A stretch of DNA of 64,000 bases, taken from the NCBI RefSeq assembly GCF_019774615.1, contig NZ_CP081497.1, forward strand, positions 1,364,001-1,428,000, written 5' to 3'. The notes beneath the pieces were generated by a model. That model was not told the DNA's origin. It searched no databases and saw only the letters and a program-made list of their open reading frames with translations. Both the position numbers and the translations under genes were made by a program. Positions 25,348 to 37,988 of this stretch are shown piece by piece; positions within the stretch are counted from its first letter, which is position 1, and each line of letters begins with the position of its first letter. The DNA is from Streptomyces sp. BHT-5-2. Its GTDB lineage: Bacteria; Actinomycetota; Actinomycetes; Streptomycetales; Streptomycetaceae.

Positions 25348-26220
25348 ATGCGCTCCACCACTACCTCATCCGGCCGCCGATGGGACGGCACCCCCGTCCG
25401 ACCACATCACCGCCCGCGTGCCCTGCGCGTCGCTGCGGACAGCCCCAGCCGGCTCCTGTGCTCCGCCCAGCCCAGCCGTTGCCGCGACTGCGGCAACCGC
25501 ATCAACTGGCACACACGCACCAACCACAACCCCATCAGCCTCCACCCGCACGAGGTACCCGCGGCCGGCGTCCCCGCCCCATACCGCTGGCATGTCAGCT
25601 CCGGCATCGCCCACCCCGCACACGACGGCACCCCCTGGTGCCGCATCCCCCACACCGCCCTCTGCCCCACCCACCCCACCGACGAGCCCCTCACCCCGAA
25701 GCTCACCGAACTACGCCGCCGCCTGGCCCTATACACCCGACACCTCATCGACACCGGCGCCTTCATCCCACAATCCACCCAACCCATCACACCAACACGG
25801 CCGACTGCCTGCCGACCAGCAAGGCCGGTGGTGCAACTGCTCTACTGCCGCTACCTCGCCCCCACCCCCCTCGACAACATCCAGTGCGTCGCCCAGACCC
25901 GTCAACGCCACCGATGCACCCACCCTGTCCTCTCCCCACAAGCACCAGCGGGAACCTGGACACTCACGCCCGCGACACCACACCGCGGACAACTTGCCTT
26001 TCCCACCTCACAGATGGCCCTCTACAACCTCAACCACCTGCCCTACCCAGAACAGCTGCGCTGGCGCGCCCAACGATGCCCCCTCCACGCCGCCCCCTCA
26101 CAGGCACCAGACCTGGCGCTGGCCGAATGGGAAGTCTTCGACCCCCTCCTGCACCACACCCACATCCACACCCGACTGCCTACCGCCACCCGACGCCGCC
26201 GTTCCGCAGCCGACCGATAG
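25348..26220 (+). CDS. DUF6083 domain protein
   Basis: A 290-residue protein with a Cys pair CRDCGNRINWH near residue 45, PISLHPHEVPA, and YRWHVSSGIAHPA, WCRIPHTALCPTH. This is the zinc-ribbon-like signature of DUF6083, an actinobacterial family of unknown function. A second, Cys-containing region follows (RQRHRCTHPVL). It sits directly upstream of a UvrD-like helicase gene on the same strand, with about 50 bases between them, suggesting a two-gene unit for nucleic-acid processing. Proline- and threonine-rich codon use is unusual compared with its neighbours. Confidence 0.7.
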   Translation: MRSTTTSSGRRWDGTPVRPHHRPRALRVAADSPSRLLCSAQPSRCRDCGNRINWHTRTNHNPISLHPHEVPAAGVPAPYRWHVSSGIAHPAHDGTPWCRIPHTALCPTHPTDEPLTPKLTELRRRLALYTRHLIDTGAFIPQSTQPITPTRPTACRPARPVVQLLYCRYLAPTPLDNIQCVAQTRQRHRCTHPVLSPQAPAGTWTLTPATPHRGQLAFPTSQMALYNLNHLPYPEQLRWRAQRCPLHAAPSQAPDLALAEWEVFDPLLHHTHIHTRLPTATRRRRSAADR

Positions 26221-26272
26221 CACCACGTGCCCCCTCCACGCCCGCACCCGCCACCGACCAGACGGAACCCAC

Positions 26273-27739
26273 GTGCTCAACCCCACCGACGAACAGACAG
26301 CAGCAGCCGACGCCTTCCACGCCGGCGACCACCTGGTCCTCTAAGCCGGCGCCGGCACCGGCAAAACCACCACCCTGGCCCTCCTCGCCCACGGCACCCA
26401 ACGCTGCGGCCGCTACCTCGCCTACAACCGCGCCATTGCTCAAGACACCGCCACCCGCTTCCCCGCCACCGTCACCTGCAAGACCGCACACGCCATGGCC
26501 TACGCCGCCCTCGGCCACCGCTTCGCCCGCCGCCTGGGCGGCCCCCGCCAACCCAGCTGGCGCACAGGACCGGCCCTCGGCATCACCAAACCCCTGCGCA
26601 TCGGCGACCACGACATCAGCACCCGCACCCTGTCCAACACCACCCTGCGCACCGTCACCCGCTTCTGCCGCTCCGCCGACGACCACCTGGACTCCCACCA
26701 CGTGCCCCGCTTGCGCGGACTGGAAGACGACGCCCTGCACACCCAGTTCGCCCGGACCATCGTGCCCTTCGCCCGCAAGGCATGGGCCGACCTGCAACAC
26801 CCCGAGGACGGAGTGGTCCGCTTCGACCACGACCACTACCTCAAGATCTGGGCTCTCACCCACCCACAGATCGCCGCCGAATTCCTGCTCCTGGACGAGG
26901 CCCAGGACACCAATCCCGTCGTCGAGCAGATCTTCACCGCCCAACGCGACCACGCCCAGCTGGTGATGGTCGGCGACTCCGCCCAGGCCATCTACCACTG
27001 GCGCGGCGCCCGCGACGTCATGACCGGATTCGAAGGCACAGCTCTGGCCCTGTCCCAGTCCTTCCGCTTCGGCCCCCGCCTGGCAGCCGAGGCGAACCGG
27101 TGGCTGGCCGTCGCCGATGCCCCGATCCGCCTGAGCGGCACCGAGATCGTGCCCACGGAAGTAGGGCCAGTGGACCGCGCGGATGCGGTGCTGTGCCGCA
27201 CCAACGTCGGCGCCATGGCCACCGTCATGGACCTGCTGGCCACCAGAGCCAGAGTGGCCCTGGTCGGAGGAGGAGAGAGCCTGCAGGCCCTGGCGCTTGC
27301 CGCCCGCGACCTCAAGGAGGGCCGCCGCACCGCACACCCGGAACTGGTGCTGTTCACCTGCTGGGGCGAGGTCCAGGACTACGCCGCCCACGACCCGGCC
27401 GGCCGTGACCTCCAGCCCCTGGTCGACCTCGTCGACACCCATGGCACTGACGCTCTTCTGGCCGCCATCGCTCGCATTCAGCCCGAGGAGCAGGCGGAGG
27501 TGACCGTCTCCACAGCTCACAAGGCCAAAGGCCGCGAATGGCCCTGCGTCCGCATCGCCAACGACTTCACCCCGCCCGAAGACACCGAAGAACACGACGC
27601 GAGCGGCCGCCCCCTTCCCGGCCCCATCGACGAGAGCGAAGCTCGCCTGGCCTACGCCGCCATCACCTGCGCCCGCCAACACCTCGACCTGGGCGGCCTG
27701 TCCTGGATCAACGATCACCCTGACGGACGCCCATCATGA
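26273..27739 (+). pseudogene. UvrD/Rep-like superfamily 1 helicase, broken by a stop before Walker A
   Basis: The frame opened by GTG 26273 reads LNPTDEQTAAADAFHAGDHL, then TAA (26342-26344), then AGAGTGKTTTLALLA without a break in frame. The stop replaces the residue just before the Walker A loop; one change from CAA would explain it. Downstream motifs are all intact: LLLDEAQDT (motif II), GDSAQAIYHWRGA (III), VTVSTAHKAKGREW (V) and RLAYAAITCARQHL (VI). Translation could restart only at ATG 26495, which lacks Walker A. Either a recent nonsense mutation or a base-calling error. Confidence 0.8.
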
Positions 27740-27935
27740 GCATGCGGCACACGCTTCCCAAGACCGTTATGGTGCCTGCCCACTCGTCCGCGCGCTGATC
27801 CACGACGGCAGTGGGATCCGCATTGTAGGGGTGGAAGGCCGACGGCTGGCAGACATATCTCGGGTCCGGGAAGCGGCGATGCTCGCGGGCTCCGGCGATA
27901 CCACCGCAGCATCCGGCCAGGGTGCCGAGGCGTAA
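27720..27935 (+). CDS. Possible small protein overlapping the helicase end
   Basis: An open frame overlapping the helicase stop reads AYGACPLVRALIHDGSGIRI-like residues and GVEGRRLADISRVREAAMLA, ending at 27935. The content is protein-like, but the only start in frame is CTG 27720, so it is uncertain. Unknown function. Confidence 0.3.
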   Translation: MTDAHHEHAAHASQDRYGACPLVRALIHDGSGIRIVGVEGRRLADISRVREAAMLAGSGDTTAASGQGAEA

Positions 27936-27989
27936 GAGAGCGCGGTGATGACTGACGCCATCTGCCAGGCGGACTGTACCGACTGGCGT

Positions 27990-28754
27990 CTACGCGGTCA
28001 TGGCACCGGCGAGGCGGAGGTCCGAGTGGTCGGCGAGGATGCGCTGGTGGAGTCTCTCAACCGCAGACCCGGGTTCGACTCCGTATGCCTCGGCGAGGAG
28101 CTTTCGCAGCCGGCGGTACGCGTCGCATGCCTCAATTCGCCTTCCGCTGCGGTACAGGGCCGTCATGAGTTGTTCCACGACACGTTCCTGAGGCGGATCC
28201 ATTGAGGCGCGGGCCCGTAGCTCCGGTATGAGTTCTCGGTGCTCCCCGAGGTGAAGCCGGGCATCGACAAGTCCCTCGGCCACCAACTGCCGTTCTTCAT
28301 CCAGTTCCATGACGAGAGGCCAGACGTCAGGAGAGTCGGGGACGTCGGTGAGCACTGGCCCGCGCCACAGGTCCGCCGCCTGTCGTAGCAGCCTGCCTGC
28401 CGCCGCGTAGTCGCTGGCGGACAGAGCCTCGCGGCCGCGGGAGGAGAGGTCCCTGAACTCCGCCAGATCCAATTCCCCGGTGCGGACCTCGATCAGGTAG
28501 CCGGCGGGGACGGTTCGTACCCTGTCGGCTGCGGAGCCCAAGGCCCGGCGCAGCGCGGCGATGTGGGTCCGGAGGGTGCTGCCGGCCATAGGGCGTGTGC
28601 CCTGCGACAGCCACTCGCACAGTTTGGTCTCTGGGACCGGTCCATCCTGGAGCAGCAGCGCGGTCAGGAGCTGTCGGACCCTTCCGCGTGGCAGCGCCAC
28701 CGCGGCGCCGTCGTCTCCTACGACGCGTAATGGTCCGGTGACTTCGAATCGCAT
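27990..28754 (-). CDS. SARP-family pathway-specific activator
   Basis: A 254-residue Streptomyces antibiotic regulatory protein: an OmpR-like winged helix (residues about 10-95, with GRVRQLLTALLLQDGPV and STLRTHIAALRRALG) then the bacterial transcriptional activation domain (about 100-250, with LDLAEFRDLSSRGREALS and VEPGSAVERLHQRILA). Small SARPs bind direct repeats near -35 and switch on one biosynthetic cluster. It is divergent from the PKS gene with a 365-base spacer containing candidate operator repeats, so it should activate this cluster. Confidence 0.9.
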   Translation of the reverse strand: MRFEVTGPLRVVGDDGAAVALPRGRVRQLLTALLLQDGPVPETKLCEWLSQGTRPMAGSTLRTHIAALRRALGSAADRVRTVPAGYLIEVRTGELDLAEFRDLSSRGREALSASDYAAAGRLLRQAADLWRGPVLTDVPDSPDVWPLVMELDEERQLVAEGLVDARLHLGEHRELIPELRARASMDPPQERVVEQLMTALYRSGRRIEACDAYRRLRKLLAEAYGVEPGSAVERLHQRILADHSDLRLAGAMTA

Positions 28755-29119
28755 AGGGCCCCCTCTGATTGAAGATCAGTCGCGTCTCGGGCATACCTTA
28801 TGGCCGGACCCAAGGTTATTCATAGACTAGAGTTCAAGAATTTTCGGACAGCTTCCGTCGTGATCGATGTGGTGTTGTGTCGTGCCTGGCCGGGCCAGCA
28901 TTCCGGGTGACCGGTATGTATCGCACTCAAGGGAGGGGCCTTGCTCCGCGCTGCTGAAGTGTGTGTCCCTCATCAAATCAGGCCCAGTTGAAGGGAGTTG
29001 TGACTAGAGTTCAGCTCGAAGCAAGCCTGGAGGCCAAACTTGACCCGCGGTGCAAATTTGGCCTGAGTTAGCACCAAATCGCTGCCCAGGCAGCGCTGAC
29101 ATCGACGGGGTGAGCAAGG
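28755..29119. promoter_or_regulatory. Divergent SARP-PKS control region with repeats
   Basis: The 12-mer GACTAGAGTTCA occurs twice in the same orientation (28825-28836 and 29002-29013), 177 bases apart. An inverted repeat with arms AGGCCAAACTT (29031-29041) and AAATTTGGCCT (29054-29064), one mismatch, lies about 60 bases before the PKS start. The region is A/T-richer than its surroundings. These are candidate binding sites for the SARP or another regulator; no -10/-35 pair could be fixed. Confidence 0.55.
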
Positions 29120-33016
<3,897 letters not shown>

Positions 33017-33054
33017 GACCGCGGACCGGCCGTGTGAGTGCGTGCCGTGCGGCA

Positions 33055-33087
33055 AGCCGCGGCCGGGTGCGTCGCCCGGCCGCGGCT
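33055..33087. terminator. Perfect 13-bp hairpin between PKS and flavin reductase ends
   Basis: AGCCGCGGCCGGG (33055-33067) pairs exactly with 33075-33087 across a 7-base loop, 38 bases after the PKS stop and 10 bases before the convergent flavin reductase stop. Likely a shared bidirectional terminator. Confidence 0.75.
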
Positions 33088-33096
33088 GTCGCCCAG

Positions 33097-33684
33097 TCAG
33101 ACCGTCGACCGTACGTCCCCGGGACGACGTCCGAGGCTGGGAGCCTTCCTGGGAAGTCCGGAGGAGGCCACCGGGTCGCACCCGGATGCGCCTCGTATGC
33201 CCTGATACCGGCCACGGTGAAACACCAGCGGGGGCGCTGCGGCCGCTCCGCAGTGACGTACCTCGCCCACGACGATGAAGTGGTCGCCGCCCGGGTGGAT
33301 CTCCTTGACGTCGCAGTCGATCCACGCCGACACTCCGGCGAGAAGCGGTGACCCCAGCGGGGTCAGGGACCACCGCACGTCGGCGAACTTGTCCGCGCCC
33401 GAGTGCGCGAAGACGTTGCTGAGCTGTCGCTGGTGCTCAGCGAGAACATTGACGCAGAAGCGGCCGGATGCCGCGATCGCCGGCCAACTGCGGGACGAGC
33501 GGCCGGGAAGCACGACGACCAGCGGCGGGTCCAGGGAGAGCGAGGAGAACGACTGGCAGGTAAACCCCACGGGGGAGTCCGGCGCTCCACCGGTGACCAC
33601 GGTGACCCCGGAGGGAAAGTGCCCAAGGACCGAACGGAAGGTGTCATGGTCGGGTAGGGCGGCAGTGGAAGGAGGATTTGTCAT
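33097..33684 (-). CDS. Flavin reductase (HpaC-like)
   Basis: A 195-residue flavin reductase-like domain protein. HFPSGVTVVTGGAPDSPVGF, SFSSLSLDPPLVVVLP and GRFCVNVLAEHQ are the FMN-binding blocks, and GDHFIVVGEVRH closes the barrel. It uses NAD(P)H to make free reduced flavin for a separate oxygenase. It is the last gene of the minus-strand cluster set, 6 bases after the ACP gene. Its partner is not obvious; the acyl-CoA dehydrogenase-fold proteins upstream are candidates, since some such proteins are flavin-dependent monooxygenases. Confidence 0.85.
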   Translation of the reverse strand: MTNPPSTAALPDHDTFRSVLGHFPSGVTVVTGGAPDSPVGFTCQSFSSLSLDPPLVVVLPGRSSRSWPAIAASGRFCVNVLAEHQRQLSNVFAHSGADKFADVRWSLTPLGSPLLAGVSAWIDCDVKEIHPGGDHFIVVGEVRHCGAAAAPPLVFHRGRYQGIRGASGCDPVASSGLPRKAPSLGRRPGDVRSTV

Positions 33685-33690
33685 CCCGCG

Positions 33691-33993
33691 CTACTCCGTC
33701 TCGTCCTGGGCACGACCAGCGGCTTCGCTGACGACGTTGACGATGTCGTTGACCGTCGTGAACACCCGGTCGATGAAGAGGTCGTCCGGGAGCTCGACTC
33801 CGAGTTCGTCTTCGAGCCGGATGAACATGCCGACGAACCCGAAGGAACTCACGTTGAGGACGGGGCCGGTCAGGGGCTCGTCGTCACGCAACTCGGTGGG
33901 TTCCATGGTGAGGCGTGACTCGGCGATGAGCATGCGCTTCACGATCGTGGCCACTTCAGAGCGGGGCGGGGCGAGACGGGGGTTGGTGGTCAT
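33691..33993 (-). CDS. Acyl carrier protein (ACP2)
   Basis: A 100-residue carrier protein. The four-helix core includes LTGPVLNVSSFGFVGMFI, where Ser in VSS occupies the phosphopantetheine position (replacing the usual DSL), followed by RLEDELGVELPDDLF. ATG 33993 is preceded by AAGGAG. The atypical carrier motif resembles that of aminoacyl or starter-unit ACPs in specialised pathways. Probably cotranscribed with the reductase gene. Confidence 0.8.
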   Translation of the reverse strand: MTTNPRLAPPRSEVATIVKRMLIAESRLTMEPTELRDDEPLTGPVLNVSSFGFVGMFIRLEDELGVELPDDLFIDRVFTTVNDIVNVVSEAAGRAQDETE

Positions 33994-34047
33994 CGCTGTC
34001 TCCTTGTCATGGTGATGTGCTCCAGTGGAAGGTCCGCGGAGCCGGCG

Positions 34048-35325
34048 TCAGGTGTGCGTGTCGACGGTGCCCTCGACGGTCCAGCTGTAGGTGTAGAGGG
34101 ATTCCAACGTCACCGGCCCACGGACGTGCAGTCGACCGGTGCTGATGGCGAGCGCGGTGCCGATCCCCATCGCGGCGGCGTCGTTCAGCCGCAAGGAGCC
34201 GTTGACGACGATCGTCGCCGCGTCGATCCGCTGCCCGAATGCGGCGCGAGCCTCCTGGCTCGCGGCGATAACACCCTCGGTGTGTCCGGAGCCGAAGCGG
34301 TTGATGTGCTCGATGGCCTCCGACAGGCCGGAAACGGGGCGTATCGCCAGCGTCGGGCTCATGTATTCGCGGCCGTTGTCGTGCGGACCCAGCCGGGTAG
34401 GGTCGATCTGGGCCGACAGCGCAGCAGGGACCCGGCAGACGAGTTCCTGCGGAAGGCGCAAGATGCACCGTTTGGATTCCGGGTCGTGCTCGACGGCCTG
34501 ATCGAGGGCCGCCAGGTAGGCGTCGACGGCGGAGTCGTCCACCAGGACCATGTCGAGCGCTGTGCAGGCCGCCGGGTCGAAGAGTTTGGAGTCCAGGGTC
34601 AGCCGTGCCGCGGCCTGGAGGTCGGCGCTGTGGTGGACGTAGATGTGGTTCACGCCGCCGCCGCTGGCGATCAGAGGAATCCGCGATGCGGTACGGCAAT
34701 GCTCGATCAAGCTGGGACTGCCGCGGGGAATGATGACATCGATGGCATCATCGCGACGCAGCAGCTCTTTGAGCTGGCGGCGGTCGCTGCTGTCGAGAAG
34801 GGTCACCAGGCCCTCGGGGAGTCCGGCATCTGCCAACGCCGCACTGAGAAGCCCGCTGATCGACCTGGCGGTTTCGGTCATTTCCTTGCCGCCGCGCAAC
34901 AAGACAGCATTGCCGGTCGCACCGCACATCGCCGCGCTTCGGATCGCGATTTCCGCCCGAGACTCGAAGATCATGAGGATGACGCCGAGCGGGCGTCGCA
35001 CGCGGTGGGAACGTGCCGTCGCCGTGACCAGTGAACTGTCCTGGACAGTAGCCTGGTCCGGCAGGTTCCGTTCGATGGAGACGCAGGCACGCTCCAGGGA
35101 TATGCGTTGGGCGTCGGTGAGACGCAGACGTTCCAGCAGAGCCTCTGACAGCCCCTGTTCCCGGGCGGCGGCCAGGTCGCGGGCGTTGCCCTCGAGGATG
35201 AAAGGCCAATGCTCGTCGATGCGTGCCCGGATGGCCTGAACGAACGCGCGGTAGGCGCCGTCGCCTATCGGGGGCGCCGCCATTCTTGCCGCAGACGTGC
35301 GGTCAAGAATCTGATCGATGTCCAT
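34048..35325 (-). CDS. ProA-like gamma-glutamyl phosphate reductase/aldehyde dehydrogenase
   Basis: A 425-residue protein of the ProA branch of the ALDH superfamily: RPLGVILMIFESR (nucleotide site), LRGGKEM, and the catalytic Cys in AACTALDMVLV, with GRLHVRGPVTLESL at the end. ProA normally reduces glutamyl-5-phosphate to the semialdehyde. No glutamate kinase is adjacent, so here it may act on another acyl phosphate or thioester such as a carrier-bound glutamate derivative; that is inference. ATG 35325 is chosen for AAGGAG upstream. It starts 51 bases after the adenylation gene. Confidence 0.8.
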   Translation of the reverse strand: MDIDQILDRTSAARMAAPPIGDGAYRAFVQAIRARIDEHWPFILEGNARDLAAAREQGLSEALLERLRLTDAQRISLERACVSIERNLPDQATVQDSSLVTATARSHRVRRPLGVILMIFESRAEIAIRSAAMCGATGNAVLLRGGKEMTETARSISGLLSAALADAGLPEGLVTLLDSSDRRQLKELLRRDDAIDVIIPRGSPSLIEHCRTASRIPLIASGGGVNHIYVHHSADLQAAARLTLDSKLFDPAACTALDMVLVDDSAVDAYLAALDQAVEHDPESKRCILRLPQELVCRVPAALSAQIDPTRLGPHDNGREYMSPTLAIRPVSGLSEAIEHINRFGSGHTEGVIAASQEARAAFGQRIDAATIVVNGSLRLNDAAAMGIGTALAISTGRLHVRGPVTLESLYTYSWTVEGTVDTHT

Positions 35326-35376
35326 GGTCGTGCGTGCTCCTTGGGCTCGAAAAATGATGGTCACGGCCGTCGTCCG

Positions 35377-36951
35377 CTATGGCGCGTTGGTCGGCTTGGC
35401 GCTGCCGTCCGCCAGCGCGGTCAGAGCGCGGCGGTCGACCTTGCCGTTGCCGTTGAGTGGCAGTTGCCGCAGACAGCGGTACCGGCTGGGCACCATGTAC
35501 CAGGGCAAGGACCGCTGCAGATGCGCCATCAGGTCTGCTGCCTCGGACTCTGTACCGGTGTAGAAGGCCACTGGGTCCGCTGTGCCCTCGGGCACGACCA
35601 CCACGGCTTCCTCCGTCCCAGGGTGGGTGCGCAGCACGGCTTCCACCTCACCGAGCTCGACCCGGTACCCGTGCAGCTTCACCTGGTTGTCCAGACGGCT
35701 GTGGTGGACGAGGACACCTGAGGCGTGCCTGGAGACCAAGTCGCCGGTGCGGTAGTACACCTCGGCCGGCGCTGAATCGGAGATCTGTACCGGATGCGCC
35801 CGGCCGTCGGCGATGCGGACGAACCTGTTCGTGTTGTCGGCCGGGTCGAGATAGCCGGCGAACCTCTGAGGTCCGCGCACGCATAGCTCACCCTCGTCCC
35901 CGACATGGCTGCCCTCGTCCACAAGCACATGGTCGACGAGCGGATGCGGGTAACCGATGGGGACGGTGCCGTTGCGGGTCTGCGGGCGCAGGGAGGGGGA
36001 ATCGGGCACCTGGTAGCCGGTGCAGGTGATGGTCAGTTCCGTGGGCCCGTAGAGATTCTCCAACCGACTTGCAGGAGCAGCGCGTTGCCAGGCGTCCGCC
36101 TGTTCCCAGGTGAGCTGTTCGCCGGCGAAGAGCGACCACTTCAGTCCCGGCATGCTGCCGGCGGGAAGCCGACGCATCCTGCGGGCCAGTGAGATCACCG
36201 ACGGCACCGAGAACCAGTGGGTGATGCGCTGCCGGTTGATGAAATCGACGGGGTCGTGAAGTTCCTCGCGGGAGGGGACCACGAGAGTGGCCCCGCTGCA
36301 CCAGGCCACAAACATGTCGTAGACGGAGGGATCGAAGGTCAGATCGAAGGACTGGGAGAACCTGCTCCCCGGCCCGGAACGGCGTTGCCGCGCATGATGC
36401 TCGACGTATCCGCACACGTTGCCGTGCCGAATGGGGACGCCCTTGGACCTGCCGGTGGAGCCGGAGGTGAACAGGATGTACGCGGTGTCCTCGGGACCCA
36501 CCACCGGCGTGTCAGGCAGCCCGGGCTCGGTCCGCTCGGCCGCTGCGAGGAGCTCCTGGCCGGCGACGGCACAGGCGGTGGGACGTCCCTCCCGGACCAG
36601 ATGAGCACAGACGTCTGCATCCGACCCGACGACGGCGTCCGCCCCGGCGGCGCGGACGATCGCGGTGTTCCGTGCGAGGGGGAACTCAGGGTTGAGCGGA
36701 ATCACGGTGGCGCCCAGTCGCAGCGCCGCCAGGTATCCCAGGTAGGTGACCGCGTCCCGGCGGGCGTGCAGGGCGACTCGGGCAGGCCGACTGCCACATC
36801 GGGAGACCAGACGCCGGGCCAACTGGCCGGCAGCCGCCCACATCTCGTCGTAGGTCAACGAGGTGCCCGCCACTTCCAGTGCAGGCTCGGAGCCGTGGCG
36901 CCGGACGGACGCGTGCACGAGAGCCGCGAGGCCGGTGGTGGGTGAGTTCAT
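35377..36951 (-). CDS. Free-standing amino acid adenylation enzyme
   Basis: A 524-residue ANL-family adenylation domain like those that load a separate carrier protein. LFTSGSTGRSKGVPIRHGN (A3), FDLTFDPSVYDMFVAW (A4), NLYGPTELT (A5), YYRTGDLV (A7), RLDNQVKLHGYRVELGEVEA (A8) and NGKVDRRAL (A10, with its Lys) are all present. It makes aminoacyl-AMP and passes the amino acid to an ACP; the nearest carriers are ACP1 (40.3 kb) and ACP2 (33.7 kb). The A4 region resembles prolyl-type stand-alone enzymes but I would not assign specificity. ATG 36951 overlaps the previous stop by four bases. Confidence 0.88.
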   Translation of the reverse strand: MNSPTTGLAALVHASVRRHGSEPALEVAGTSLTYDEMWAAAGQLARRLVSRCGSRPARVALHARRDAVTYLGYLAALRLGATVIPLNPEFPLARNTAIVRAAGADAVVGSDADVCAHLVREGRPTACAVAGQELLAAAERTEPGLPDTPVVGPEDTAYILFTSGSTGRSKGVPIRHGNVCGYVEHHARQRRSGPGSRFSQSFDLTFDPSVYDMFVAWCSGATLVVPSREELHDPVDFINRQRITHWFSVPSVISLARRMRRLPAGSMPGLKWSLFAGEQLTWEQADAWQRAAPASRLENLYGPTELTITCTGYQVPDSPSLRPQTRNGTVPIGYPHPLVDHVLVDEGSHVGDEGELCVRGPQRFAGYLDPADNTNRFVRIADGRAHPVQISDSAPAEVYYRTGDLVSRHASGVLVHHSRLDNQVKLHGYRVELGEVEAVLRTHPGTEEAVVVVPEGTADPVAFYTGTESEAADLMAHLQRSLPWYMVPSRYRCLRQLPLNGNGKVDRRALTALADGSAKPTNAP

Positions 36952-37988
36952 GGCTGGCTCCTCGACAACGGGGGCTGTGATGCCCAGGACGGCGGGCCGA
37001 AGTGGGGGGCGGCGCGCCTAAGGGCGTGTTCCTTCTCCGCGAGGTGTTCGAGGGTCGTGGTGACCAGTGCCGTGCGGGGGCGGCCGCGCAGTGCGGAGTC
37101 CGCGGCGAACCGCAGCGTCTGCGGCAGGTGTGCCCATGCACCGTCGGCCTCGTCGACCAGTGCACACAGGTCCGGGCGGGCGACGCCCTCCGTGGCGAGC
37201 AGGCGCGTGTAGCGGAACCGGTGGTGTTGGGAGGCGCCCCACAGGTCGTCGAGGAATCCGGGCCGGAAGCCGGCGGTCATGTCCTCGTTCAGTCTGCCGG
37301 CGAGGAAGGACCACACCTCCTGGGGCTCATACAGCCACCGACCCTGCGGCTCACCATCCCCTTCCGGGGCGTCTGTCCAGGTCAGCCACCGGTAACGGGT
37401 GGGTGGCAGTGCGACGGGGAAACCGAAGACAAGTTGGTTGCGTAGCTCCTGATCGGGTGTGAAGTCCGCCGGGCCGCACATGGCGTCCAAGAGGACGGTG
37501 GTGGTGACCCAGCCTTCGAAGGCTTTCTGCTCCTGCCCGGACGCCATCAGGCCCGCGAAGTGGTCCACAGCGTGCCAACGGCCCTGATGCGGATCGTAGG
37601 AGTCGACCAGCAGGAAGTGCGGGGCATCGTGCTCCGGCCCTGAGAGGGACCATGGAAGGTGCGAGCTGTGGGTGAGAATCAGCAGACACCCCCGCGACGC
37701 GTATTCCTGCCGCAGTGCCTCGGCTACTTCGTCGGGCCGGTCGCTCCCCCGGTAGACGAGAGTGCGGCCCTCCCGGGTTTGGTTGAGTGGTGTGCTGTGG
37801 TGGGAGAAGCCGATGCCGTCGGCCAGGTCGGTGCGCACGGCCAGGCGCACCGAGCGTGCGAGGGTGTCCGCCACGTCATCGGCGGGTCGGCATTCCTCCA
37901 GGTAGGCCGCGAGGTTCGCGGTGTAGCAGCTGAGTACGCGCCAGCGGCCGAGTCCCCCGTCGAGGGTTGTGCTCTGCGGGCGGCTCAT
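36948..37988 (-). CDS. BtrH-like/C39-peptidase-fold protein, possible acyltransferase
   Basis: A 346-residue protein. The start WRVLSCYTANLAAYLEE offers a Cys at the N-terminus of a helix, and HFLLVDSYDP followed by WHAVDHFAGL resembles the His-containing strand of BtrH N-terminal and C39-like domains. BtrH moves the acyl chain from carrier protein to aminoglycoside in butirosin biosynthesis; here it may transfer or release a carrier-bound aminoacyl chain. ATG 37988 overlaps the preceding stop as TGATG, and its own stop overlaps the adenylation start. Similarity is judged by eye, so the family call is tentative. Confidence 0.5.
   Translation of the reverse strand: MSRPQSTTLDGGLGRWRVLSCYTANLAAYLEECRPADDVADTLARSVRLAVRTDLADGIGFSHHSTPLNQTREGRTLVYRGSDRPDEVAEALRQEYASRGCLLILTHSSHLPWSLSGPEHDAPHFLLVDSYDPHQGRWHAVDHFAGLMASGQEQKAFEGWVTTTVLLDAMCGPADFTPDQELRNQLVFGFPVALPPTRYRWLTWTDAPEGDGEPQGRWLYEPQEVWSFLAGRLNEDMTAGFRPGFLDDLWGASQHHRFRYTRLLATEGVARPDLCALVDEADGAWAHLPQTLRFAADSALRGRPRTALVTTTLEHLAEKEHALRRAAPHFGPPSWASQPPLSRSQP

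Noticed and set aside
26180..27718. Long minus-strand ORF (512 codons) opposite the helicase
   Set aside because: Glycine/valine-rich antisense frame of a GC-rich gene; the plus strand has all helicase motifs, so this is a shadow.
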